Virus record (IMG/VR): IMGVR_UViG_3300044535_002275
Location: 62,001-126,000 of that record
Strand: one strand, 5' to 3'
DNA: 64,000 nt
From: a virus
The notes beneath the pieces are model-generated. The model ran no database searches. It had not been told where the DNA came from and saw nothing but the letters and a program-made list of their open reading frames with translations. Of the stretch, positions 17,722-26,066 are shown in pieces (the first letter of the stretch is position 1; every line of letters starts with the position of its first letter). The position numbers and the translations under genes are program-made.

Positions 17722-18141
17722 TTATTTTGTTCTATCAACAATATCCTTGTATCCGGACCAACTGGGATGAATCCCGTCTTTCTGTAATCCGCGAATTGGT
17801 AAAACTGTATCTCCGTATTCAGCAGCCACAGCCTTTACATAATCTTGAATTGTTTCAATTGGTACTTCACTGCCTTTTAAGTTGCCAGCTGGCAGTACCC
17901 AAAAGACTCGATTGCTTTTGACACGAGCCCGCATCTTACGCAATTCTTGCGTTGTCTTAATGTATTTGTGATCATTAGTTGCCAGACTGATAATAACAAC
18001 ACTGGCTGTTAAATTAGCAGCAGAATACATGTTATTCCATTGCCATGTATTGATACCGCCTTTGCCTACTAGTTCGCATTGTGGTGCAAATTGTTTGGTA
18101 CCTACTGCAATTGAGTCACCTAATATTAAACATTCCAGCAT
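17722..18141 (-). CDS. SGNH/GDSL-type hydrolase
   Basis: 139 residues. Block I is LILGDSIAVG (catalytic Ser), block III is ISLATNDHK (Asn), and block V is DGIHPSWSGY (Asp and His), so the catalytic set is complete. Members are esterases, often deacetylases of polysaccharide. No signal peptide. One of four SGNH-like proteins in this window (also 34912, 51652 and 52432). Confidence 0.8.
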   Translation of the reverse strand: MLECLILGDSIAVGTKQFAPQCELVGKGGINTWQWNNMYSAANLTASVVIISLATNDHKYIKTTQELRKMRARVKSNRVFWVLPAGNLKGSEVPIETIQDYVKAVAAEYGDTVLPIRGLQKDGIHPSWSGYKDIVDRTK

Positions 18142-18162
18142 AATCGTCCCCGTAAAAATATA

Positions 18163-18438
18163 TTATAACATAATTACAGCGATCAGTGCTTGTCTATTAT
18201 CCCAAAATGCCCAATACCATTTTTGATGCGTGTCTCTTGATAAAAACACCGGCTTGGCATTGTATTTTTCTAAAAGTTGGTTGGCATCGTCCCAGGTTGT
18301 ATTTCGTCGATGCCGGTCTAAAATGTCAATTTCTAATAAGACTTGAGGCGGATCGACTGAGTATTGAGCCCTCAGTCGATCCGCCTCATAGTAAGGAATA
18401 TGCTGTTCTAACCAGATATTCCAGTCATAAACTCGCAC
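18163..18438 (-). CDS. Hypothetical protein (91 aa) containing a perfect DNA palindrome
   Basis: Starts with GTG (MRVYDWNIWLEQHIPYYEAD). No known domain. The middle of the gene (residues about 18-31, EADRLRAQYSVDPP) is encoded by a perfect 17-base inverted repeat, an unusual constraint on coding sequence. Confidence 0.6.
   Translation of the reverse strand: MRVYDWNIWLEQHIPYYEADRLRAQYSVDPPQVLLEIDILDRHRRNTTWDDANQLLEKYNAKPVFLSRDTHQKWYWAFWDNRQALIAVIML
18345..18387. repeat. Perfect 17-bp inverted repeat inside a gene
   Basis: Arms 18345-18361 and 18371-18387 are exact reverse complements (GAGGCGGATCGACTGAG), with a 9-base loop. In the mRNA this makes a very stable hairpin within an open reading frame. 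Confidence 0.95.
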
Positions 18439-18450
18439 ACTGCGTTCCTA

Positions 18451-18894
18451 TTACTCGCCTGCTTCTGCTTTGTATGCGTCTAATGCTCGCTGATAGCGAT
18501 TGGCATGTGAGCGTTCTGCTTTGGCCAAAGTCTCAAACCAGTCAGCGACTTCGTCAAAGCCTTCGTCGCGAGCAGTTTTGGCCATGCCTGGGTACATGTC
18601 GGTGTACTCGTGTGTTTCACCGTGAATTGCTGCTTCCAATGCTTCCTGTGGTGTTGTACCTGGCATGCCTGTTCCGGGTTCGCCTGCTCCGCCGTTGATC
18701 AAGAATTCCATGTGACCGTGTGCATGTCCTGTTTCGCCTTCGGCTGTGGAACGGAACAAAGCTGCTACATCAGGAGCACCTGCTACATCACACAAGTTTG
18801 CAAAATACAAATAACGGCGATTGGCCATTGATTCACCTGCAAATGCTTCTTTTAGGCACTCTGCTGTTTTACTACCTTTTAGACTTTCTGACAT
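18451..18894 (-). CDS. Rubrerythrin-type diiron protein without rubredoxin domain
   Basis: 147 residues forming a ferritin-like four-helix bundle. Metal-ligand helices are visible: [35 protein letters not shown] and [11 protein letters not shown]. Rubrerythrins reduce peroxide using a diiron site. The usual C-terminal rubredoxin domain is absent, so electrons would come from elsewhere. AAGGAG precedes the ATG. A phage might use it against oxidative stress or to hold iron; this is inference. Confidence 0.85.
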   Translation of the reverse strand: MSESLKGSKTAECLKEAFAGESMANRRYLYFANLCDVAGAPDVAALFRSTAEGETGHAHGHMEFLINGGAGEPGTGMPGTTPQEALEAAIHGETHEYTDMYPGMAKTARDEGFDEVADWFETLAKAERSHANRYQRALDAYKAEAGE

Positions 18895-18949
18895 GTAATA
18901 CTCCTTGTGATATAAAATGTGTGTATCAGTATTACTACTGACTTGAACT

Positions 18950-18979
18950 ATTATATATGATTTTAACTCTATAAGTCAA
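18950..18979 (-). promoter_or_regulatory. Promoter for the rubrerythrin gene
   Basis: TTGACT at 18974-18979, 18-base spacer, TATAAT at 18950-18955. Confidence 0.55.
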
Positions 18980-19101
18980 TGTATTTTTATAGGTTTTTTC
19001 TATTGTATTTTTTAATAGGCAACATTGATGTTTTCTATGTACACTGAAGACAAACTTGTGTTGACTAAATATTAGTGGAGCACTTAAAAAAAGAGAACAA
19101 T

Positions 19102-19383
19102 ATGAACGAAATATTCAAACTGATTTCAGATCTGGGATTTCCCATTGCCGCTGCTATTGCCGGCGGATACTTTGTATATCTAACTATTAAACTGTTACTG
19201 GCCGGTGTACTGTCTGCTGTCAAAGGCATGGCTGGCATCATCACTGCTTTAGATAACCGTGTCAAAACTATGAACCACGACGTGGTGCGCATTGACGCAG
19301 TGGTATCAAATGCCTTGGGTCTCAGACCAGATGTTGAGCGTATTGCCCGAGCTGACGGCAAGAACGACGCACGTCGAGATTGA
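19102..19383 (+). CDS. Phage membrane protein, one helix plus amphipathic tail (93 aa)
   Basis: MNEIFKLISDLGFPIAAAIA begins a single hydrophobic segment, followed by a charged helical tail (DNRVKTMNHDVVRIDAVV). Clearly paralogous to the protein at 19543 (same LIS..GFPI start and same D..L/V.R.D...). Resembles small YvrJ-like phage membrane proteins. The inner start is chosen over GTG at 19075. First gene of a five-gene rightward operon. Confidence 0.65.
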   Translation: MNEIFKLISDLGFPIAAAIAGGYFVYLTIKLLLAGVLSAVKGMAGIITALDNRVKTMNHDVVRIDAVVSNALGLRPDVERIARADGKNDARRD

Positions 19384-19385
19384 TC

Positions 19386-19568
19386 ATGGTAAGAGAAGAT
19401 TGGATAGCCGAACTTCGCGACTTGGCAAAGCGCATTGATTTAGCTGGCCAGCCGCACATTGCCAACAGCATGAGATACGACGCTGATCGACTGGAAATGA
19501 TAGTAGAAAAAACAAAAATAACTCAAACAAAGGAAGAAATCAATGGGCGACATAGCAGATTTAATTAG
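19386..19568 (+). CDS. Hypothetical small protein (60 aa)
   Basis: Starts at ATG 19386, two bases after the previous stop (MVREDWIAELRDLAKRID). Short helical soluble protein. Its 3' end overlaps the next gene by 26 bases. Confidence 0.5.
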   Translation: MVREDWIAELRDLAKRIDLAGQPHIANSMRYDADRLEMIVEKTKITQTKEEINGRHSRFN

Positions 19569-19842
19569 CAAGTACGGATTTCCTATCGTAGCAGCAGTAG
19601 GCATGGGCATGATGATCAAGTATGTGTGGACCTGGGCCACAACCGAAATTAAGCCGGTTATCAGCGATGCCAACACAGTTCTTATTGCCTTAATCGATCG
19701 CATTCGTATGTTAGACAACGACTTGATTCGATTGAATCAAAAGGTCAATACTGTGCTACATTTACGCGGCAAAACAATCGAACACGAGCGTGTGCAAGCA
19801 GAAGAAGAAATCAATCAAAAAATCACGGAAGATAAAAAATGA
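19543..19842 (+). CDS. Phage membrane protein, paralogue of 19102 (99 aa)
   Basis: MGDIADLISKYGFPIVAAVG begins one membrane helix, followed by a long charged helix (DANTVLIALIDRIRMLDNDL). AGGAAG upstream. The same plan as the protein at 19102 indicates a local duplication. The following lipoprotein gene suggests the pair works at the envelope, perhaps in lysis. Confidence 0.65.
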   Translation: MGDIADLISKYGFPIVAAVGMGMMIKYVWTWATTEIKPVISDANTVLIALIDRIRMLDNDLIRLNQKVNTVLHLRGKTIEHERVQAEEEINQKITEDKK

Positions 19843-20180
19843 AATATCTTACTGCAGCATTATTAGCCGTAACCTTAACTGGCTGTAGCTTACTACCGCG
19901 AGCACATGATCCTGTTATGTTTGGACAATTGGTAGTATTAAGCCTGCAAGTTGAATCTGTAGATTGCGATCGACCCAATTGGCAACCGGCTGTGCAGCAA
20001 TCACAGGCTTTGTCACGTTATACAGCCTGGCGACGAGATCCGCAGGCCGACAATCTTGCAGGGCTACATAAGCATGTAGAACGCATGAATCAAGGTGGTA
20101 GCAAAACATTCTGCGAACTGGGAAAGCAAACAGCAGCAGGAAGAATTTCAGCAGCTCGAACAGCATGGGAAGGAAGATGA
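19839..20180 (+). CDS. Small lipoprotein (113 aa)
   Basis: Signal sequence with lipobox LTGCS (cysteine about residue 17). The mature part has two further Cys (VDCDRP, TFCELG), possibly a disulfide. ATGA overlap with the upstream membrane-protein gene. A membrane protein followed by an overlapping lipoprotein recalls spanins, but a better spanin pair lies at 37.4-38.1 kb; the role here is open. Confidence 0.65.
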   Translation: MKYLTAALLAVTLTGCSLLPRAHDPVMFGQLVVLSLQVESVDCDRPNWQPAVQQSQALSRYTAWRRDPQADNLAGLHKHVERMNQGGSKTFCELGKQTAAGRISAARTAWEGR

Positions 20181-20419
20181 TAAATTCAATTGACGTGTTA
20201 GAACAACTCAAACTGGTAGATCCGGTGTTTACCGGCATTGCAACAGAAATGCAAGCAATTGAGGATGCGTATGCCCGCGGTGATCTGTCTGCTGAAGAAC
20301 GACATCATTTAATATCCGAAATGCGTGACGTTCGTGCTGCCGAAGTCTGCGCCGGTAATGAAATTGCATTCCGTCACTTGGTACAGGTCTGTACACTGAT
20401 ACTAAGCGTGGTCAAGTGA
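20177..20419 (+). CDS. Hypothetical phage protein (80 aa)
   Basis: Start at ATG 20177 (MINSIDVLEQLKLVDPVF), overlapping the lipoprotein stop. Acidic, helical, soluble (YARGDLSAEERHHLISEMRD). It ends one base before the convergent cyclase gene. Unknown function. Confidence 0.6.
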   Translation: MINSIDVLEQLKLVDPVFTGIATEMQAIEDAYARGDLSAEERHHLISEMRDVRAAEVCAGNEIAFRHLVQVCTLILSVVK

Positions 20420-22471
20420 TTACTTGCTTTGTGCTATAAACACGCCGTTCCAGTCGCCGGGCAGTCGCTGTGTCTTTTGAAACTCGCAGCGTTCAATCCA
20501 CATGGTATAGTAATCAGTCATTCGACCATCAAACTCTGATTTCAGCTGTTCACACATTTCGATTGCTTGATCAAATTTCTGAGCACGATACAGACGGTGC
20601 ATTTCGTCGTGTTCTCTTTGTGATCTAACCTGTCGCAGTGTAGCATCACCAATGGCACTTAACACAGTGTAGATACCAACCCCAACTGACTTGCCTTTCA
20701 CGGCCAAGTCATCTATCTTGAGAAACAAGAACGCATCTCCGCACTGTTTGACTGTGTTCTCTCCAACCAACAGTACACAACCATATTCTTTACACTTGCT
20801 TTCAATGCGAGCTGTAGTACTCACAGCATCACCTAACACATCATAACTGTGTCGTGCAGTTGATCCCATTTCACCTATGTAGCCTAATCCTGTATTGATA
20901 CCAGCACCCATCTTAACACCTGGACGACCTCGAGCTTCTAATTCTCGACTAAACTCTTTGACTGCTTGAACCATTTTGAGTCCCACTGCCACAGCAGTCC
21001 GAGCGTGGTCGGGATCATCAATAGGAGCATTGTGTATGTGCATTGACGCATCGCCGATGTACTTGATGATCATACCGTTGGCTTCTAATACTGGTCGAGT
21101 GATAGCATCCATGTAGCCGTTCATGACTTCTGTCAAGCCTTTAACATCGTCTCCGAAACTTTCTCCTAATGGTGTAAAGCCGCGCAGATCACTGAAGCAG
21201 ATTGATACTTCTTTTTTAACACCCTTCTTGATCAGGTCAGGATTCTCTTGCAGCAGACGAACCACAGTAGGGCTGGCATAACCAGCAAATTGTTTCTTGA
21301 TGGCTTGCTTCTGTAGGAACTCGCTTACAAACTTAACACCATAAGCATGCAGAAGAACAAGACCCAGGCCCACAGCGATAGCAGTACTATCCACGAGCCA
21401 ACTATAAGCAGAAAACAGATATACACTACCACCGATACTGCCAGCAAGCACGACAACAGCAGAAATAATTCCAACATAAACCCACCTTGTTAACATTAAT
21501 AATATGATACTCAACACAACCAGTGCTACAATTTCGGCACCATCTGCCCAGTCAGGTCTTTGAATCGCAACACCGTTTAACAGTGTACCTACTACAGCGG
21601 CCTGTACTGCATGCGGATGAACAGCACCTAGACCGGTTGCCACTGGATTACTGATACCAGCAGCAGTTGGGCCCACAATGACCAAGGCACCATCAAACGA
21701 TTCGGGCAATGCAGTCATGGTGGCCGAATGTGCAGTCTGGCTCCAGTCGATCCATACACGGCCCAGGCTGTCGGTAGCAACAGGGCCAAACTTGGGAATA
21801 CGTATGCGTTCTACTCCTGACTCATTTAGTTTGACTTGGAATGTGGTATCGGATGCAGCCACTCGCATGATTTCAAATGCCAGGCTGGGGTACAAGCGAT
21901 CGCCCACAGCAATCACCAACGGCATGCGTCTATTGACACCGTCTAATTCAGGCAAGGTATGGACAGTGCCTACTCCCCGTGCTGGTCGTTCTAATTCTGG
22001 GATGTTGGCGATCATGCCAGGATATGACACAATGCGATCCAAGTATTGCGATCCAATCACAGCAGATCCAGGTCTACGTGGAGTATTTTTATTTTGTTCT
22101 GCTGGGATGTTGGGCAAGATTACCAGGTGCTTTTGCATTACAGACGACAATGCAGCATCGCCGCCGGCACGATCTGTTTCCGGCATCAGTACATTGAATA
22201 CCACTAGCCCAGCATCACGACGATACAGTTCTTCGATCAACTCAGCATAAACTGTTCTGGGAAAGGGCCATTGGCCATGTTTATTGATTGCAGCTTCGTC
22301 TATGTCCACAGTCCAAATTTCATTAACAGTGGGAGCCTGATTAACAATAAGCGTATCAAAGTATCTCAAGCGAACGCTTTCAACAAATGCAGGATCTGCT
22401 GCACGAATAACCACAATCAAGGCCAAAGTAACAACAGCAGTCCAAGGACTTAGCAAGATCTTTTTTATCAT
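20420..22471 (-). CDS. CHASE2-domain class III adenylate/guanylate cyclase
   Basis: 683 residues from the start at 22471 (MIKKILLSPW), four bases after the upstream stop. N-terminal membrane anchor; periplasmic CHASE2 sensor with the hallmark VDIDEAAINKHGQWPFPR; about three membrane helices near residues 320-400. The class III cyclase domain has FSDLRGFT and KYIGDAS supplying the two metal aspartates, then GINTGLGYIGEMGS. Makes cAMP (or cGMP) from NTP in response to an outside signal. A short helical C-terminal tail follows. Complete and apparently active; very unusual for a phage. Confidence 0.85.
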   Translation of the reverse strand: MIKKILLSPWTAVVTLALIVVIRAADPAFVESVRLRYFDTLIVNQAPTVNEIWTVDIDEAAINKHGQWPFPRTVYAELIEELYRRDAGLVVFNVLMPETDRAGGDAALSSVMQKHLVILPNIPAEQNKNTPRRPGSAVIGSQYLDRIVSYPGMIANIPELERPARGVGTVHTLPELDGVNRRMPLVIAVGDRLYPSLAFEIMRVAASDTTFQVKLNESGVERIRIPKFGPVATDSLGRVWIDWSQTAHSATMTALPESFDGALVIVGPTAAGISNPVATGLGAVHPHAVQAAVVGTLLNGVAIQRPDWADGAEIVALVVLSIILLMLTRWVYVGIISAVVVLAGSIGGSVYLFSAYSWLVDSTAIAVGLGLVLLHAYGVKFVSEFLQKQAIKKQFAGYASPTVVRLLQENPDLIKKGVKKEVSICFSDLRGFTPLGESFGDDVKGLTEVMNGYMDAITRPVLEANGMIIKYIGDASMHIHNAPIDDPDHARTAVAVGLKMVQAVKEFSRELEARGRPGVKMGAGINTGLGYIGEMGSTARHSYDVLGDAVSTTARIESKCKEYGCVLLVGENTVKQCGDAFLFLKIDDLAVKGKSVGVGIYTVLSAIGDATLRQVRSQREHDEMHRLYRAQKFDQAIEMCEQLKSEFDGRMTDYYTMWIERCEFQKTQRLPGDWNGVFIAQSK

Positions 22472-22475
22472 AAGT

Positions 22476-22865
22476 TTATTTTGTAGTAGAGTCGCTGAAC
22501 ACGTACACACGTATTGGTGTACCTGACTTTGCGGCACGAGCACTTCTATGATGCCCGTCTAATATATAAAGCCTGCGGTCTTTTTTGTACACCACAGGTA
22601 AATCTTCATATTCGTCAAACAAGGCTCCGTCACTACCGTAGTTGCTGAGCCAGTCTTGTGTGGCAAACAACTGAGCAGGATTTACTGTAGCTACTTGTGG
22701 TTCGACGCCGGCTGCTATCTGTGCTTCCACCGCGTTGTGTAATAGGCCTGCATCTAGATAATCATCTGCTTTTTCAAATTCAGCAGTGCTAGGATCCAAA
22801 TATTGACCTATACGTAAATTGGTGCGCCATATATTGGGGTCTTGAGTAATTTCTGTTATTCTCAT
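22476..22865 (-). CDS. ParB-like nuclease-fold (DGHHR) protein
   Basis: 129 residues. The C-terminal third has LPVVYKKDRRLYILDGHHR followed by SARAAKSG, the DGHHR signature of ParB/sulfiredoxin-like domains. These often occur in small phage proteins that modify or bind nucleotides or DNA. No separate DNA-binding domain is visible. Precedes the cyclase gene by four bases. Confidence 0.65.
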   Translation of the reverse strand: MRITEITQDPNIWRTNLRIGQYLDPSTAEFEKADDYLDAGLLHNAVEAQIAAGVEPQVATVNPAQLFATQDWLSNYGSDGALFDEYEDLPVVYKKDRRLYILDGHHRSARAAKSGTPIRVYVFSDSTTK

Positions 22866-22889
22866 AGTAGCAATATTTAGTCACAAAGA

Positions 22890-22905
22890 AGCCCCAAAAG
22901 GGGCT
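22890..22905 (-). terminator. Rho-independent terminator after pstS
   Basis: AGCCCC/GGGGCT hairpin with an AAAA loop and a short T-rich tract on the leftward strand, 55 bases past the pstS stop. Confidence 0.65.
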
Positions 22906-22959
22906 AATTACTGGTTACGAGTTCCAGTGTGTACTCTATCTTGTACCCGGTTTACTTGA

Positions 22960-23970
22960 TTATTTTGCGATCTTGGACCAAACTTTATTACGAATTTGGT
23001 CGGTTAGCGTGTCAGGCAGTGCTACATAGTCCAGCTCTGATGCCAAGGCTTTGCCGTTCTTGAATGCCCAGTCAAAAAACTTGATGACTTCTGCTGAAGC
23101 TTTTGGGTCAGCGGGCTTGGCATACACTAGAATAAAACTGGCACCAGCAATGGGCCAGCTCTTAGCACCTGTGGCATCAATAATGCTTATGCCCATGCCT
23201 GGCTTACTGAACCAATCAGCATCGGCTGCTGCTGCGGCAAAGGATTCTTCGTTGGGATTTACATAGTGTCCATCACGATTCTGCAATTGAAGATGTTTGA
23301 TGTTGTTCTTTTTAGCGTAGGCATATTCTACATAACCAATGGCGCCAGCAACTCGTCTCACATTAGCAGCTACACCTTCGTTGCCTTTACCGCCAACTGA
23401 ACTGGCTGCGGGCCATTTGACAGCATTGCCTTTGCCAATCTTGTCTGCCCAGTCCTTGGATACTGTAGCAAGATAGTCGGTAAAGTGGTAAGTAGTGCCC
23501 GAACCGTCAGCACGATGTACCACGGTGATATTTTGATTGGGCAACTGCTTGCCGGGATTCAGTGCTGCTATCTTGGCATCATTCCATTTGAGGATGTTGC
23601 CTTGATAAATTTCAGCCAACACTGCACCAGTTAGTCGCAGTTCGCCTGGCTTGAATCCATCCAAATTGGCTATTGGCACCACACCGCCTAAGATAGCTGG
23701 GAATTGCAACAAGCCCAGCTTGTCCAAAGTGTCACCTGCTACTGGAGCATCTGACGCACCAAAGTTTACTGTTTTGTTGGTGATTTGACGAACACCACCA
23801 GAACTACCAATACTTTGATAATTGAATCTTACGCCGGTTTCTTTGTTGTAAACTTCTGCCCACTTGGCATAGATGGGATAGGGGAATGTTGCACCAGCAC
23901 CTGTGATTTGTTGTGCTGATACTGCAAAACTTGATACTGCTAATAATAGTACAGCTACTATTTTTTTCAT
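22960..23970 (-). CDS. pstS: Phosphate-binding periplasmic protein PstS
   Basis: 336 residues, normal for PstS. Signal peptide MKKIVAVLLLAVSSFAVSAQ. Phosphate-ligand regions are GAGATFPYPIYAKW, YQSIGSSGGVRQI, FGASDAP and HRADGSGTTYHF. Captures phosphate for the host PstCAB transporter; phages carry it to keep phosphate flowing under starvation. No pstC, pstA or pstB here. A Pho-box-like site lies 49 bases upstream. Confidence 0.95.
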   Translation of the reverse strand: MKKIVAVLLLAVSSFAVSAQQITGAGATFPYPIYAKWAEVYNKETGVRFNYQSIGSSGGVRQITNKTVNFGASDAPVAGDTLDKLGLLQFPAILGGVVPIANLDGFKPGELRLTGAVLAEIYQGNILKWNDAKIAALNPGKQLPNQNITVVHRADGSGTTYHFTDYLATVSKDWADKIGKGNAVKWPAASSVGGKGNEGVAANVRRVAGAIGYVEYAYAKKNNIKHLQLQNRDGHYVNPNEESFAAAAADADWFSKPGMGISIIDATGAKSWPIAGASFILVYAKPADPKASAEVIKFFDWAFKNGKALASELDYVALPDTLTDQIRNKVWSKIAK

Positions 23971-24018
23971 TGTAAATCTCCTTGTGAAAAGTATTTACAA
24001 TAATAGTAGCATATTATT

Positions 24019-24036
24019 ATTACAGTTGCGTGACAA
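24019..24036 (-). promoter_or_regulatory. Putative PhoB box upstream of pstS
   Basis: Leftward sequence TTGTCACGCAACTGTAAT: two 7-base half-sites (consensus CTGTCAT) separated by four bases, as in Pho boxes. A -10-like TACTAT lies about 10 bases downstream and no -35 is seen, as expected for a PhoB-activated promoter. Match judged by eye. Confidence 0.55.
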
Positions 24037-24049
24037 AAGCAGCTTTTGT

Positions 24050-24337
24050 CTATTTTGTTTTTGTAGTGTGACCAGTTCCTAACCCAATTACACAGACCAT
24101 GTCGGTGTTAAATTGTATAAGAGTCCACCCACCAGTTTTTTCGTCCACCAATAAGGCATAACGACTTGAGACACCTGAGCCAATCCAAAAAGGTCGTTCA
24201 GTAGGGTTGGCTTCGATCAAGGCTCGAAATGCAACTTCGGGTGTTTCGCATATAACTTTTTTGTCTACAGTCACAGGTCCCGATTGGGCCAAACTCAGGG
24301 CAGGCAACAGTAGAATACTAGCCAATAAATGTTTCAT
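24050..24337 (-). CDS. Small exported protein (95 aa)
   Basis: Signal peptide MKHLLASILLLPALSLAQ, then a short mature domain (ICETPEVAFRALIEANP..., WTLIQFNTDMVCVIGLG). Two Cys may pair. GGAG before the ATG. Probably periplasmic; family not recognised. First exported protein after the FecR/curli genes in the leftward order. Confidence 0.65.
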   Translation of the reverse strand: MKHLLASILLLPALSLAQSGPVTVDKKVICETPEVAFRALIEANPTERPFWIGSGVSSRYALLVDEKTGGWTLIQFNTDMVCVIGLGTGHTTKTK

Positions 24338-24411
24338 AGTATTCTCCGTGTTACTGCTATTTACCCTAAACCACTGTTATCGCACTGCAATTTGCAGCAC
24401 AAAAACGTTGT

Positions 24412-25503
24412 TTATTTTTGTACGATTGTAATTGCAGTGTTACCACCTTGGTTAACTTGTTGTCTAACTTGTACTCCGCCTTGATTTATGTTGATCACAG
24501 CATTGGACTCGGTGCCGACAGTGACTTCGGCAATGTGATCGGTCCTACGATACAAAGTGATCTTGCTTTTGTCATCATTGAAATAGTATCCGATGTTGGT
24601 GGCAGGATTATAATTGGGCAAGATATTTTTTTCAAAGGCACTGCCCAGTGCTGTTTTATTCTGTGCTGATAGTTCGTCTGTTTCGGCCAAGGCCAGGAGA
24701 TCAATGTCTAAATCATTACGATCGATCTCTTTCTTTTCGTCTAGTTCGTTTTTATCCAAGTCCTTGAACGCCAATAAATCCACATCAAGATCGTTTTTAT
24801 CCAACTCAGTCTTGTCCGACCGATACGCAGTTTCTTTAATTTCCACCGGCGGACTTATGATCAACATGTTGTTGATGTTGGCCTGATCGATTGAAATCAC
24901 AGTGGGATTAGATGGAGCAGAGGTCAAACTGTTGACCACAGTGGCTTGATAAGCCACATCCAACAACACACTTCCTGCTTCGTTGGAAACTTCGATAGCA
25001 CCAGTCACACACCCTTTCTTGTCGCAGCTGGGCAATAGCATGACCAAGCTGCGACCCAATTCATCCACCGTCATAGAGAAGTCTGTGCCACGCACTGCTA
25101 CAGTAGCAGTGGGAGTTCGTACGTTGACTGCTTGTGGATTATTTTTAGCAATCTGACCAGACGCATAACGTGCTGTGCCTAGTGCAACTCGCATGGCCAG
25201 CTTGCCTGTTCCTTGCGAAGCGTCGTACACAAAGTCATCTATGACCAGTTTACTTTGCTCAGTTATTTTGACCGTGGTTTTATCTTCGAACGACAAAGTG
25301 ACACGACTCTTGGCAGTGGTCACTGTGTCCTGCATCTCGATTGCGGTGTTGATTGAACTCTCAACACTTTTTTTATTTCTGACAATTTCTGTAGGACCAG
25401 TCTGTTCAGTGACTCGCCCCACAGGAGCTGCAAAATTAGTTGGACTGATTGACAGTAATAGAGTTACTGTTACCAGTTGAAGTAATAGTTGCTTGTTGTA
25501 CAT
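24412..25503 (-). CDS. Exported FecR-domain protein with curlin-like tail
   Basis: 363 residues. Signal peptide at residues 1-25. FecR-like beta domain at about 30-160 (VTLSFEDKTTVKITEQSKL, TPTATVAVRGTDFSM). The middle segment repeats LDKNDLDVDLLAF and IDRNDLDIDLLAL. The C-terminal INQGGVQVRQQVNQGGN resembles curlin units. Secreted FecR-domain proteins of this type are thought to bind glycans or act at the cell surface. The gene begins 68 bases inside the end of the curlin gene in another frame; no later start would keep the signal peptide. Probably part of the curli-type system. Confidence 0.8.
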   Translation of the reverse strand: MYNKQLLLQLVTVTLLLSISPTNFAAPVGRVTEQTGPTEIVRNKKSVESSINTAIEMQDTVTTAKSRVTLSFEDKTTVKITEQSKLVIDDFVYDASQGTGKLAMRVALGTARYASGQIAKNNPQAVNVRTPTATVAVRGTDFSMTVDELGRSLVMLLPSCDKKGCVTGAIEVSNEAGSVLLDVAYQATVVNSLTSAPSNPTVISIDQANINNMLIISPPVEIKETAYRSDKTELDKNDLDVDLLAFKDLDKNELDEKKEIDRNDLDIDLLALAETDELSAQNKTALGSAFEKNILPNYNPATNIGYYFNDDKSKITLYRRTDHIAEVTVGTESNAVININQGGVQVRQQVNQGGNTAITIVQK

Positions 25504-26047
25504 TGGTTCCGCCTTGTGTCAAGCTGATGGTATTGCCACTTAACGCTACTCCGCCAGTGACTGTTATGATTGCTGAGTGCGCACCAGAACCTGACGTGGT
25601 ATGTGTCACTGTGTTCTCATCACCGGTGATCAAGATCTCACTGTACTGAGTAGCAGATGCAACCAAGTTTTGTGTCACTGTGTTGTTGTCACCAGTGACT
25701 TGTTGCTTGATGAAACTGCTGCCGCATGTGGCACTGTTGGCAGTACCGCAATTGATCACCTGTGTGTTGTTGCTGCCGTTGGTGGTCACAGTTGCAGTAA
25801 TTGCAGCGCCGTTGATGATCATGTCCAAGGCATTCGAGCTACCAATTTGATCAATGGTTACTATATTGGCATCGCCTTTGATTATGGAAGGTGTGCCGTC
25901 AGCGCCTATCCTGTTGCTGTTGCCATCCTGTAGTATGGTGATAGCAGCACCATCACCTACCTGTTCTATATAAACATCATTTGCTTGAGCTGTAGGCACC
26001 CAAGCCAGGGCAGCGATTACTGCCATTATTCCAAAACGTTTAAGCAT
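25436..26047 (-). CDS. Curlin-like amyloid subunit
   Basis: 203 residues. Signal peptide ending TAQA. The mature protein is Asn/Thr/Gly/Ser-rich with recurring QxGxxNxxxxxQ-like units (ILQDGNSNRIG, IDQIGSSNALD, QQVTGDNNTVTQN, LTQGGTNVQQATI), the pattern of curlin repeats that stack into fibres outside the cell. AAGGAG upstream. CsgG and CsgF are encoded immediately upstream in the same leftward operon. Confidence 0.8.
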   Translation of the reverse strand: MLKRFGIMAVIAALAWVPTAQANDVYIEQVGDGAAITILQDGNSNRIGADGTPSIIKGDANIVTIDQIGSSNALDMIINGAAITATVTTNGSNNTQVINCGTANSATCGSSFIKQQVTGDNNTVTQNLVASATQYSEILITGDENTVTHTTSGSGAHSAIITVTGGVALSGNTISLTQGGTNVQQATITSTGNSNSITVNQSN

Positions 26048-26066
26048 TTTTTGCTCCTTTTTATTA

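Noticed and set aside
19839-20180. Calling this lipoprotein the o-spanin
   Set aside because: A better spanin pair with the correct overlap and position after the endolysin lies at 37447-38141.
21678-22250. A 190-codon plus-strand frame antisense to the cyclase
   Set aside because: The opposite strand encodes a complete, motif-rich CHASE2 cyclase; the antisense frame has no domain or ribosome site.
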